Shown: positions 1 through 6,790 of the stretch, one piece after another
How the letters are laid out: every line of letters starts with the position of its first letter
Position numbering within the stretch: the stretch's first letter is position 1
Source of the DNA: Actinomycetales bacterium
Lineage (GTDB): Bacteria; Actinomycetota; Actinomycetes; Actinomycetales; Cellulomonadaceae
Assembly (NCBI GenBank): GCA_012514545.1
Contig: JAAZAC010000246.1
Coordinates: forward strand, 1 to 14,930
Reading direction: 5' to 3'
Length of the DNA: 14,930 nt
The notes under the pieces: generated by a model
Databases searched by the model: none
Told to the model about the DNA's origin: nothing
What the model saw: only the letters and a program-made list of their open reading frames with translations
Translations under genes and position numbers: made by a program

Positions 1-290
1 ACCTCGACGACGTCGCCGACCTGGTCGACGAGCAGGCTGAGGTGATCGCCGCCGACCTGGACGACGACCATCATCGGCTCGACGCCCTCGGGCAGCGGCG
101 GCAGGCCGAGGCTCACGCGCAGGTCGACGGTCAGGACGACCTGGCCGCGGAGGTTCACCAGGCCCGCCACGGCCGGGCCCGCGAGGGGGACCGGCGTCCG
201 CGGCAGGTCGCGCAGCGCCTCCTGGACGCACGTCACGTCGACGCCGTACGTCGCCCCGTCGACGACGAAGGTGGCCAGCTGCTTGGTCAT
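1..290 (-). CDS. cheW: Chemotaxis coupling protein CheW (3' end beyond window)
   Basis: CheW links methyl-accepting chemoreceptors to the kinase CheA at the cytoplasmic face of the membrane. The first 96 residues are visible. They begin MTKQLATFVVDGATYGVDV, the first beta strands of a CheW fold, and continue with the conserved segment GLVNLRGQVVLTVDLR (about residues 46-61), typical of the family's VNLRG core. A CheW is usually about 150-170 residues, so roughly the last third lies off the left edge. The ATG overlaps the cheA stop in an ATGA, so the two are probably translationally coupled and made in linked amounts. The reading frame is open to the edge with no sign of damage. The family assignment is firm; only completeness is unknown. 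Confidence 0.93.
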   Translation of the reverse strand, partial: MTKQLATFVVDGATYGVDVTCVQEALRDLPRTPVPLAGPAVAGLVNLRGQVVLTVDLRVSLGLPPLPEGVEPMMVVVQVGGDHLSLLVDQVGDVVE

Positions 291-2908
291 GACACCCCCA
301 CGAGTGCGTCCTCGAGCTCGTCGAAGAAGTGCGGGTCGGCGTCCGCGACGACGGTCTGCACGTCGAGCAGCTCGGTGACCCGGTCCTTGAGCACCGTCGA
401 CCCGACGAGCGCGTGGCCGCCGTGGTCGCTCGAGCGCGTCCCGTCGTCCTCGACGATGTCGACGATGTCCTCGACCGCGATGGCGACGCTGCGCTCGCCG
501 CGCGTCGCGACGACGACGGTGAGCTCGTCGCCGTCCGCGACCGACGACGTGCCGAGCACGCGCGGCAGGCGCACGAGCGGCGTGATCGCGCCGCGGTACT
601 GGACCACCTCGCGACCGCCGACGACCTCGACGACGTCGGCCGGCATCTTCTCCATCCGGGTCACCGCCGCGAGCGGGATGCCCACCCGGCGCCCGTCGCC
701 CACGCTGACCACGAGCACCTGCGACGTCGTGCGCGCGGCCGCGGCGGCGACGTCGGTGCGGATCTCCTCCTCGGACTCGACGAGGATCGCGCGGCGCACG
801 AGGCCGGGGACGTCGAGGATGAGCGCCACCGCGCCGTCGCCGAGCAGCGTCGCGCCCGCGTAGAGGCCGACGGACTTCAGCTGCGCCGCGAGCGGCTTGA
901 CGACGATCTCCTCGCTGTCGAGCACGCGGTCGACGACGAGCCCGAACCGGGTCGCGTCGGCCTGCAGCACGGCGATGACCACCCCGGCGCCGGCCGGCCG
1001 CTCCGGGGCCCCGAGCACCTGGCGGAGGTCCACGAGCGGGAGCAGGTCGCCGCGCAGCCGGTACACCGGCGCGGCGTGCACGTGCTCCACGGACGTGGCC
1101 GGGTCGTCCAGCGCGACGAGCTCGAGCAGGCTCGACTGCGGCAGCGCGTAGGTCTGCCCGTCGCACGCGACGAGGACCGCGGGCATGATCGCGAGCGTCA
1201 GCGGGATGCGCAGGCGCCAGGTGGTGCCCTTGCCGACCTCCGACTCGACGTCGACGGTGCCGCCGATCCCCTCGATCCGCGTGCGCACGACGTCCATCCC
1301 GACGCCGCGGCCCGACACGTTCGTCACCGACGACGCCGTCGAGAAGCCCGGCAGGAACAGCAGGCGCAGGATCTCGCTCGGCGACATCGCGGCGATCTGC
1401 TCCTGCGTGCGCAGGCCCTTGCGCACCGCGGTCGCGGCGACGTGCTCGGTGTGGATGCCGGCGCCGTCGTCGGACACCTCGACGACCACCTGCCCGCCCG
1501 CGTGGTACGCGCGCAGGGAGAGGACGCCGGTGGCCGGCTTGCCGTTCGCCGTGCGGAACGACGGCGGCTCGATGCCGTGGTCGATCGCGTTGCGGACGAG
1601 GTGGGTGAGCGGATCCTTGATCGCCTCGAGGAGGCTGCGGTCGAGCTCGGTGTCGCCGCCGGACATCTCGAGGCGGACCTGGCGGCCGCACGACGCCGCG
1701 AGGTCGCGGACCATGCGCGGCACCTTCGACCAGACGTGCTCGATGGGCTGCATGCGCGTCTTCATGACGCCCTCCTGCAGCTCGCCGGCGACGAGGCTGA
1801 GGCGCTGGGCCGCGCGGACGAGCTCGGGGCGGCCGTCGCCCTCGACGAGGCGCGCGATCGCGTTGCGCGCGAGCACGAGCTCGCTCACCTGGCGCATGAG
1901 GGCGTCGAGCACGGCGACGTCGACGCGGATCGCGGAGTCGACGGCGCCGCGCGACGTCGCACCGCCGGGCTCGGGTGCGCCCTCGCGCGCGGTGGGCGCG
2001 GCGGTCGACGGCGGGCGCTCGGCCGGCGGGGAGGGCGGCCCGGCGGCCGGGGGCTCGGGTGCGGGCTCCGCCGGGGCGGGCGCGGACTCCTCGGGCGCGG
2101 GCGCGTGCGGCGCGGGCACCTCGACCGCGGCGGCCTTCGCGGGCTTGGTGGCCCTGGCGGGCTTCGCGGGCGCCGCGATGGGCTCGAAGGCGAAGGTCGG
2201 CGTCCACGTCTCCTCGCCGTCGGACGCCACGGCGACCGCCACGTCGGCACCGTCGGCACCGTCGGCACGGTCGGCACCGTCGGGCGCAGGGGCGGGCGCG
2301 GCGTCGGGGGCGGGCACGGCGGACGCGGCGGGGCGCGCGGCGATGCGCCTGATCCGGGTCTTGCGGGGCGGCGCCGCGGCGGGAGCCGGGTCCTCCGCGG
2401 GCTCCCGGGGAGCCTGCGCCGACTCCTCGGCCGGCTCGCCCTCCGTCCCCCGGGCCGGCGCCTCGGCCGCGCGCCCCGCGTCCGTGGCCGCGGCGGGCTC
2501 GGCCGCGCGCGGGCCGTCGAGCACGGCCTGCAGCTCGCCGACGACGGCCTCGACGTCCACGTCGCCCTCGCCGCCGGTGGCCTCGATCGCCGCGAGCAGG
2601 GCGCGCACGGTGTCGACCATCCGCAGGAGCGCGTCGGTCGTGGCGTGATCCATCGTGCGCTTGCCGTCGCGCAGCTCGGCGAGGAGGTTCTCGCCGGTGT
2701 GGGTCAGGCGCTCGAGCCGGGAGAACGCCAGGAAGCCGCTCGTGCCCTTGATCGTGTGGATGACCCGGAAGATGCTCGCGAGCAGCTCACGGGACCCCGG
2801 CGAGCTCTCGAGCGCCACGAGGTCCGCGTCGAGCTGATCGAGGTTCTCGTGGCTCTCGACCAGGAACTCCCGGACGATCTCGTCCACGCCATCCACAACG
2901 CCCTCCAT
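287..2908 (-). CDS. cheA: Chemotaxis histidine kinase CheA with two C-terminal CheW-like domains
   Basis: CheA autophosphorylates on histidine and passes phosphate to CheY/CheB in the receptor array. In 873 residues I see: an Hpt domain (about 8-115) with the phospho-acceptor H51 in IHTIKGTSGF; an Ala/Pro-rich linker (about 135-322); the dimerisation helices (about 327-390); and an HATPase domain with N-box HLVRNAIDHG (436-445), G1 DDGAGI (480-485) and GRGVGMDVV (533-541). A CheW-like P5 domain follows (about 573-705), then a second CheW-like domain (about 728-858). The usual CheA has one P5 domain and about 650-690 residues. The long linker could hold a CheY/CheB-binding P2 domain, but none is recognisable. 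The ATG at 2908 has AGGG nine bases upstream; GTG codons just inside could also serve. It precedes cheW with an ATGA overlap and follows a sigma28-like promoter element. Confidence 0.96.
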   Translation of the reverse strand: MEGVVDGVDEIVREFLVESHENLDQLDADLVALESSPGSRELLASIFRVIHTIKGTSGFLAFSRLERLTHTGENLLAELRDGKRTMDHATTDALLRMVDTVRALLAAIEATGGEGDVDVEAVVGELQAVLDGPRAAEPAAATDAGRAAEAPARGTEGEPAEESAQAPREPAEDPAPAAAPPRKTRIRRIAARPAASAVPAPDAAPAPAPDGADRADGADGADVAVAVASDGEETWTPTFAFEPIAAPAKPARATKPAKAAAVEVPAPHAPAPEESAPAPAEPAPEPPAAGPPSPPAERPPSTAAPTAREGAPEPGGATSRGAVDSAIRVDVAVLDALMRQVSELVLARNAIARLVEGDGRPELVRAAQRLSLVAGELQEGVMKTRMQPIEHVWSKVPRMVRDLAASCGRQVRLEMSGGDTELDRSLLEAIKDPLTHLVRNAIDHGIEPPSFRTANGKPATGVLSLRAYHAGGQVVVEVSDDGAGIHTEHVAATAVRKGLRTQEQIAAMSPSEILRLLFLPGFSTASSVTNVSGRGVGMDVVRTRIEGIGGTVDVESEVGKGTTWRLRIPLTLAIMPAVLVACDGQTYALPQSSLLELVALDDPATSVEHVHAAPVYRLRGDLLPLVDLRQVLGAPERPAGAGVVIAVLQADATRFGLVVDRVLDSEEIVVKPLAAQLKSVGLYAGATLLGDGAVALILDVPGLVRRAILVESEEEIRTDVAAAAARTTSQVLVVSVGDGRRVGIPLAAVTRMEKMPADVVEVVGGREVVQYRGAITPLVRLPRVLGTSSVADGDELTVVVATRGERSVAIAVEDIVDIVEDDGTRSSDHGGHALVGSTVLKDRVTELLDVQTVVADADPHFFDELEDALVGVS
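2243..2278. repeat. Four tandem 9-bp units in the cheA linker
   Basis: Four consecutive copies of gtcggcacc (the third ends in g instead of c) and a partial fifth lie in frame within cheA. On the coding strand they encode an Ala-Asp-Gly/Arg tripeptide run at about residues 210-222 of the interdomain linker. The unit length is a multiple of three, so copy-number change would keep the frame. This is a small in-frame coding repeat, not a mobile element. Confidence 0.85.
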
Positions 2909-2934
2909 GGCACCGGCCCTGCTGACGCCTCCCC

Positions 2935-2960
2935 ATCGGCGCGCGTGCGGGCGTTGTGAG
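2935..2960 (-). promoter_or_regulatory. Sigma28-like promoter element before cheA
   Basis: Read on the minus strand, the element is CTCA, 16 bases, then GCCGAT. GCCGAT matches the core of the -10 element of flagellar sigma factors (consensus GCCGATAA, with TAAA about 15 bases upstream). The -35-like half is weaker, CTCAC rather than TAAA. The element lies in the csrA-cheA gap and would start transcription roughly 20 bases before the cheA ATG. The same arrangement with the same spacing lies upstream of flbD. The match is by eye, with no measured start site. Confidence 0.45.
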
Positions 2961-3013
2961 CGATCGGGTGAGCGCGACGTGGTTTCGCCCGACCGCGACC
3001 GTGCGCAGCGGCG

Positions 3014-3029
3014 GCCGGGCGCACCCGGC
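3014..3029 (-). terminator. Short hairpin after csrA
   Basis: gccggg, a four-base loop, then cccggc form a perfect 6-bp stem eight bases beyond the csrA stop codon and upstream of the cheA promoter-like element. There is no run of T on the transcribed strand, as is common for actinobacterial hairpins. It could end or attenuate the fliM-to-csrA transcript, but a 6-bp stem can arise by chance in such GC-rich DNA. Confidence 0.3.
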
Positions 3030-3037
3030 GGCGGGCG

Positions 3038-3283
3038 TCAGCGCTTGTCGGGGCGGGGCGCGCGGCGCAGGGCGCGCAGCGTGTCGACAGCCGCGTCGTC
3101 CGCGGCGGCCGCCTCGCGGTTGGCCTGCGTGACGGCCTCGAGGATCTCCGCGCGGTTGACGCGCACCTCGCGCGGGGCGTCGATGCCGAGCCGGACGCCG
3201 TCGGAGCGCACGTCGATGACGGTGACGACGATGTTCTCGCCGATCACCAGACGCTCGCCGACGCGGCGGCTCAGCACGAGCAT
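3038..3283 (-). CDS. csrA: Carbon storage regulator CsrA (translational regulator)
   Basis: CsrA is a small dimeric RNA-binding protein that blocks or alters translation by binding GGA motifs near ribosome binding sites. In flagellated Gram-positives its best-known target is the flagellin mRNA, with FliW as antagonist. The 81 residues begin MLVLSRRVGERLVIGENIVV and continue through VRLGIDAPREVRVNRAEILEAV, the full conserved CsrA core including the GIDAP and V-x-R-x-EI segments. About 28 extra Ala/Arg-rich residues follow; the family is usually 55-75 residues. It starts 66 bases after the flhF-like gene, with a purine-rich GGGAGCGG about 14 bases upstream of the ATG. No fliW is present in the window. 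A hairpin follows it, then cheA. Confidence 0.95.
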   Translation of the reverse strand: MLVLSRRVGERLVIGENIVVTVIDVRSDGVRLGIDAPREVRVNRAEILEAVTQANREAAAADDAAVDTLRALRRAPRPDKR

Positions 3284-3349
3284 GCGGCGAGACTATCCGC
3301 TCCCGCGTCCGGCGGACCCCCCCGGGGCCGCGCGACGCTCCGGCCGGGC

Positions 3350-4684
3350 TCAGTCCCAGTCGGCGTCCTCGGCCAGCCGCTCGCTCAGCAGCGCCGCCCA
3401 CACGAGCGGGGTGGCGGGCAGCCCGTCGAGCCACCCGACCGGCGTCCCGACGTCGAGCACGACGCCGGGCGCCTGCGCCTCCGCCGTCCCGACGACGGCG
3501 AGCGCGTCCAGGGGCTGCTGGGCGCCGACCGCGCGCACCCACCGGCGCACCTCGGCGGCGCGCAGCCGCGCGTCGACGACGCCCCACGCCTGCTCGGGCC
3601 CGAGCGCGGCGAGGAGCGCCGCCCCCTCCGCCCAGGCCGCGGGGCCGTCCCCGACGCCGAGCGCCACGACCGACGGCACGTCGGTGCGGCGCCGCGCGTG
3701 GTGCCGGGACGCCGCGGCGACCGTGAGCACGCGCCGCCCGTGCCCGGCGATCGACTCGATGTCGCCGGCGAGGATGACGTCGCGCGGGTCCAGCCCGGCG
3801 CGGCCCGCCATCTGGATCGCCGTCCGCAGCGCGAGGTCCCCCCGCCCGACGACGGCGACGGTCACCCCGGGCTCGAGCCGCACCGCCGGCGGCCGCTCGA
3901 AGCGCCGCACGAGGATCGACAGCGGCACCGGGTCGGTGAGGCTCGCGAAGCCCTCGAGGAGCCGGACCGGCACGCCGAGCTCGAGCAGGTCCGCGGCGGT
4001 CGCCGCGCGCGACCGGCCCGCGTCCACGCCGGCCGCCGGCGCGCTCCGGGCCTCGACCGGCTCGGTCGGGTCGGCAGCGGCGGGGGCGGCGTCCTCGGCG
4101 GCGGCCTCGGCGTCGTGCGCGGCGTCGTCGGGCGCGGGGGCGTCCGGCTCGGGCGGCGCCACCGCCTCGCGGTCGAGGCGCGGGAACTCGAAGGGGGCGG
4201 GGGCCGGGACCGCCCCGGCGGCCGCCGCGGCGGCCTCGGTGGGCACGGCCGCGACGGACACGCCCGCCGTCTCGCCCTGCCCGACCATCGCCCGCACCGA
4301 CGCGAGCACCTCGGCGAACGACTGGCTCGCGGTGGAGACCGGCGGCCCGGCCGCGGCGGCGGCGTCGCCGGCCTCGGCGACACCCGCGTCGCCGCCGGGG
4401 GCGGCACCCGACCCGTGGGCGGCGTCGGCCGCGTCCGCGGCCGCCATGAGCGCGTCCAGCCCCGACGCGGCGGGCGCCACGGGGCGCCGCTCGCGCACGG
4501 GCGCGGGCGGGACGTCGGGCACCTCGACGGTCAGCTCGTAGTGCTCGCGGGCGAAGAACCCCGCGATGCCGCCGGTCCGGATCCGCTCGGCCTTGACCAC
4601 GCGCGCGTGCGGCCCCATCTCCTCCTTGATGCGCAGCATCAGGGTGGGCAGATCGTCACCGTCCAGCAGCAAGCGCGTGGGCAT
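3350..4684 (-). CDS. flhF: FlhF-like protein with degenerate SRP-type GTPase domain
   Basis: FlhF is an SRP-family GTPase that helps place flagella. The N-terminus (residues 1-55) looks like FlhF: a helix with IKEEMGPHARVVKAERIR, then a Gly-Phe turn (GGIAGFFAREHYELTVEV). A low-complexity Ala/Pro/Asp stretch (about 58-228) follows, then a C-terminal region that can be laid over the FlhF N and G domains. Where FlhF has GPTGVGKTTT this protein has VVGRGDLALRTAIQMA (about 278-293), so the P-loop lysine and threonine are missing. Near residue 400, where TKLDE is expected, I read VVGTAEAQAPG. It is probably not a GTPase. The gene starts 29 bases inside the end of flhA and occupies the flhF slot of Bacillus, but no flhG follows; csrA does. 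The assignment rests on position, the N-terminus and architecture, and the G-domain overlay is by eye. Confidence 0.66.
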   Translation of the reverse strand: MPTRLLLDGDDLPTLMLRIKEEMGPHARVVKAERIRTGGIAGFFAREHYELTVEVPDVPPAPVRERRPVAPAASGLDALMAAADAADAAHGSGAAPGGDAGVAEAGDAAAAAGPPVSTASQSFAEVLASVRAMVGQGETAGVSVAAVPTEAAAAAAGAVPAPAPFEFPRLDREAVAPPEPDAPAPDDAAHDAEAAAEDAAPAAADPTEPVEARSAPAAGVDAGRSRAATAADLLELGVPVRLLEGFASLTDPVPLSILVRRFERPPAVRLEPGVTVAVVGRGDLALRTAIQMAGRAGLDPRDVILAGDIESIAGHGRRVLTVAAASRHHARRRTDVPSVVALGVGDGPAAWAEGAALLAALGPEQAWGVVDARLRAAEVRRWVRAVGAQQPLDALAVVGTAEAQAPGVVLDVGTPVGWLDGLPATPLVWAALLSERLAEDADWD

Positions 4685-6704
4685 CCTCGATCACCCCCCG
4701 GGTCTCGATCCGCAGGCCGGATCCGGTCACCTCGGGGTAGGAGAGCACAGCAAGGCGCGGGAGGGCCAGCGCGACGGTCCGGCGGAGCGCGGGTCGCAGG
4801 CTCGGGGCGCACACGAGGACGACCTCGTGACCCGACGACTCCGCCGCCGCGACCACCCGGCGGACCTCGCCGAGCAGCCGGTCCGCGCGGGCCGGGTCGA
4901 GGAGGAGCTGCGTGCCGCCGTCGGCGGGCCGGACCGCCTCGAGCAGGGACTGCTCGAGCGCCCCGTCGAGGGTGACCACGGACAGCGCGCCGTCGCGCGC
5001 GTACGGGGCCGCGAGCGCCGGGCCGAGCGCGGCGCGGGCCGCCTCGACGAGCGACTCCGGGTCGGTGCTGACCTTGGCGCGCAGCGTGAGGCCCTCGTAG
5101 ATGCGGCCGAGGTCGCGGATCGGCACGCGCTCCGCGAGCAGGCCCTGCAGCACGCGCTGCACCTCGCCGAGGGAGAGCAGGCCCGGCACGAGCTCGTCGA
5201 CCACCGACGGGTTGACGGACTTGACGCCCTCGGTGAGCACCCGGACGTCCTCGCGGGAGAGCAGGCGCGCGGCGTGCTGCTCGATGATCGCCCCGAGGTG
5301 GGTGATGAGCACCGAGACGCGGTCGACCACCGTGGCGCCGACCATCTCCGCGGCCGAGCGCAGCTCGCTCGGGATCCACTTGCCGGCCAGACCGAACACC
5401 GGCTCCACGACCGGCGTCCCGCCGATGCCGTCGAGGTTGTCGCCGAGCGCGAGCAGGCGGCCCGACGGCGCCTCGCCGCGGCCGACCTCCACGCCGGCGA
5501 TCCGCACGACGTACGTCGAGCGCGGCAGGTCCACGGAGTCGCGCGTGCGCACGGGCGGCACGACGACGCCCAGCTCGAGCGCGATCTTGCGCCGCAGCGC
5601 GCGCACCCGGGACAGCAGGTCCGCCTCGGTCCCGCTGCCGACGAGGTCGACGAGGTCGGGCGCCAGCAGGATCTCGAGCGCGGGCACCCGCATCTGCTCG
5701 ATGAGCGCCTCGGGCGAGTCCGGCGACTGCGTGACGACGGCCTCCGGGACCTCGGTCTCCTCGACGGCGCTCGCCGGCCGCACCCGCTGCGCCGCGATGA
5801 GCAGCAGCGAGCCCACGAGCACGAACGGCAGCTTCGGCATGCCCGGCACGAGCGCGAGCGCGATGCCCGCCGCGCCGGCGATCTGCAGGGCCGTGCGGGA
5901 CTGCGTGAGCTGCTGGCCCGCCGTCGTGCCCATGTCCGCCTCGCTCGTGGCGCGCGTGACGATGATGCCGGTGGACACGGACATGAGCAGCGCGGGGATC
6001 TGCGTGACCAGGCCGTCGCCGATGGTCAGGAGGCTGAACCGCTCGATCGCCTCGCCCGCGGACATGCCCATCTGCAGCATGCCGACGGCGAACCCGCCGA
6101 CCAGGTTGATGATCGTGATGACGATGCCGGCGATCGCGTCGCCCTTGACGAACTTCGAGCCACCGTCCATCGCGCCGTAGAAGTCCGCCTCGGCACCGAT
6201 CTCCGCGCGGCGCCGGCGCGCCTCGTCCTCGTCGATGAGGCCGGCGTTGAGGTCGGCGTCGATGGCCATCTGCTTGCCGGGCATCGCGTCGAGCGTGAAC
6301 CGGGCGCCGACCTCCGCGACGCGGCCCGCACCGTTCGTGATGACCACGAACTGGATGACCACGAGGATGAGGAAGATCACGAGGCCGATGACGAGCGACC
6401 CGCCGACGACGAAGTGCCCGAACGCGTCGATGACCTCGCCCGCGTAGCCGTCGCGCAGCACGAGCCGCGTCGACGCCACGTTGAGGCCCAGCCGGAACAG
6501 CGTGAGCACGAGCAGCAGCGACGGGAACACCGAGAAGTCCAGCGGCCGCTTGACGTACATGCTCGTGAGCAGCACGACGAGCGCGAGCGTGATGTTCGCG
6601 ACGATGAGGATGTCGAGCACCTGCGCGGGCAGCGGCACGACGAGCAGCAGCACGACGCCGACCACCCCGACCGGGACGGCGAACGTCAGGGTCTGGCCCT
6701 TCAT
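4656..6704 (-). CDS. flhA: Flagellar type III export gate protein FlhA
   Basis: FlhA forms the nonameric export gate of the flagellar secretion system; its C-terminal cytoplasmic domain docks chaperone-substrate complexes. The 682 residues match the family length of about 680-700. The N-terminal half carries successive hydrophobic segments (from about residue 8). It also holds the FHIPEP-family signature GRVAEVGARFTLDAMPGKQ (about 127-145), continuing QMAIDADLNAG. The C-terminal half is the soluble domain, with the conserved YEGL and LVPGLLSLGEVQRVLQGLL-type segments. The ATG at 6704 is fixed by an excellent Shine-Dalgarno sequence six bases upstream and overlaps the stop of a 29-codon ORF in ATGA. 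Its 3' end overlaps the flhF-like gene by 29 bases. No key region is missing. Confidence 0.97.
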   Translation of the reverse strand: MKGQTLTFAVPVGVVGVVLLLVVPLPAQVLDILIVANITLALVVLLTSMYVKRPLDFSVFPSLLLVLTLFRLGLNVASTRLVLRDGYAGEVIDAFGHFVVGGSLVIGLVIFLILVVIQFVVITNGAGRVAEVGARFTLDAMPGKQMAIDADLNAGLIDEDEARRRRAEIGAEADFYGAMDGGSKFVKGDAIAGIVITIINLVGGFAVGMLQMGMSAGEAIERFSLLTIGDGLVTQIPALLMSVSTGIIVTRATSEADMGTTAGQQLTQSRTALQIAGAAGIALALVPGMPKLPFVLVGSLLLIAAQRVRPASAVEETEVPEAVVTQSPDSPEALIEQMRVPALEILLAPDLVDLVGSGTEADLLSRVRALRRKIALELGVVVPPVRTRDSVDLPRSTYVVRIAGVEVGRGEAPSGRLLALGDNLDGIGGTPVVEPVFGLAGKWIPSELRSAAEMVGATVVDRVSVLITHLGAIIEQHAARLLSREDVRVLTEGVKSVNPSVVDELVPGLLSLGEVQRVLQGLLAERVPIRDLGRIYEGLTLRAKVSTDPESLVEAARAALGPALAAPYARDGALSVVTLDGALEQSLLEAVRPADGGTQLLLDPARADRLLGEVRRVVAAAESSGHEVVLVCAPSLRPALRRTVALALPRLAVLSYPEVTGSGLRIETRGVIEDAHALAAGR

Positions 6705-6790
6705 CGGTGGTCCTCCTTCTCGTCGTGGGTCGCGGGTCCGTGCGCCGGGGCGCCGGGGCCGCGCGGCTCCGCGCGTCGTGTCGTGCTCAT
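6701..6790 (-). CDS. Possible 29-residue microprotein between flhB and flhA
   Basis: A 29-codon ORF, MSTTRRAEPRGPGAPAHG then PATHDEKEDHR, fills the space between flhB and flhA exactly. Its ATG overlaps the flhB stop as ATGA and its TGA overlaps the flhA start as ATGA, the coupling pattern seen at real junctions of this operon. It is very hydrophilic, with Arg at the start and an acidic/basic tail, and has no membrane segment or recognisable domain. The flhA Shine-Dalgarno lies inside its last codons, so part of the tail composition may be set by that constraint. It may be a real small protein, a translated spacer that carries ribosomes from flhB to flhA, or chance. I do not recognise it and assign no function. 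Confidence 0.4.
   Translation of the reverse strand: MSTTRRAEPRGPGAPAHGPATHDEKEDHR
6711..6718 (-). promoter_or_regulatory. Strong ribosome binding site of flhA
   Basis: AAGGAGGA on the minus strand lies six bases before the flhA ATG, a near-perfect complement to the 16S rRNA 3' end. It is among the strongest sites in the window and fixes the flhA start. It lies inside the 29-codon ORF, so ribosomes translating that ORF would pass over it. Confidence 0.8.

Noticed and set aside
2243..2278. The 9-bp repeats as a CRISPR or regulator-binding array
   Set aside because: The units abut without spacers, lie in the cheA frame and encode a simple tripeptide, so a coding low-complexity repeat explains them.
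3284..3349. A possible separate promoter for csrA (TAGTCT about 7 bases before the ATG)
   Set aside because: It fits TANNNT, but no -35 element is visible at 16-18 bases upstream, and a -10 so near the start would leave almost no leader. The 66-base gap otherwise shows only short GC inverted repeats.
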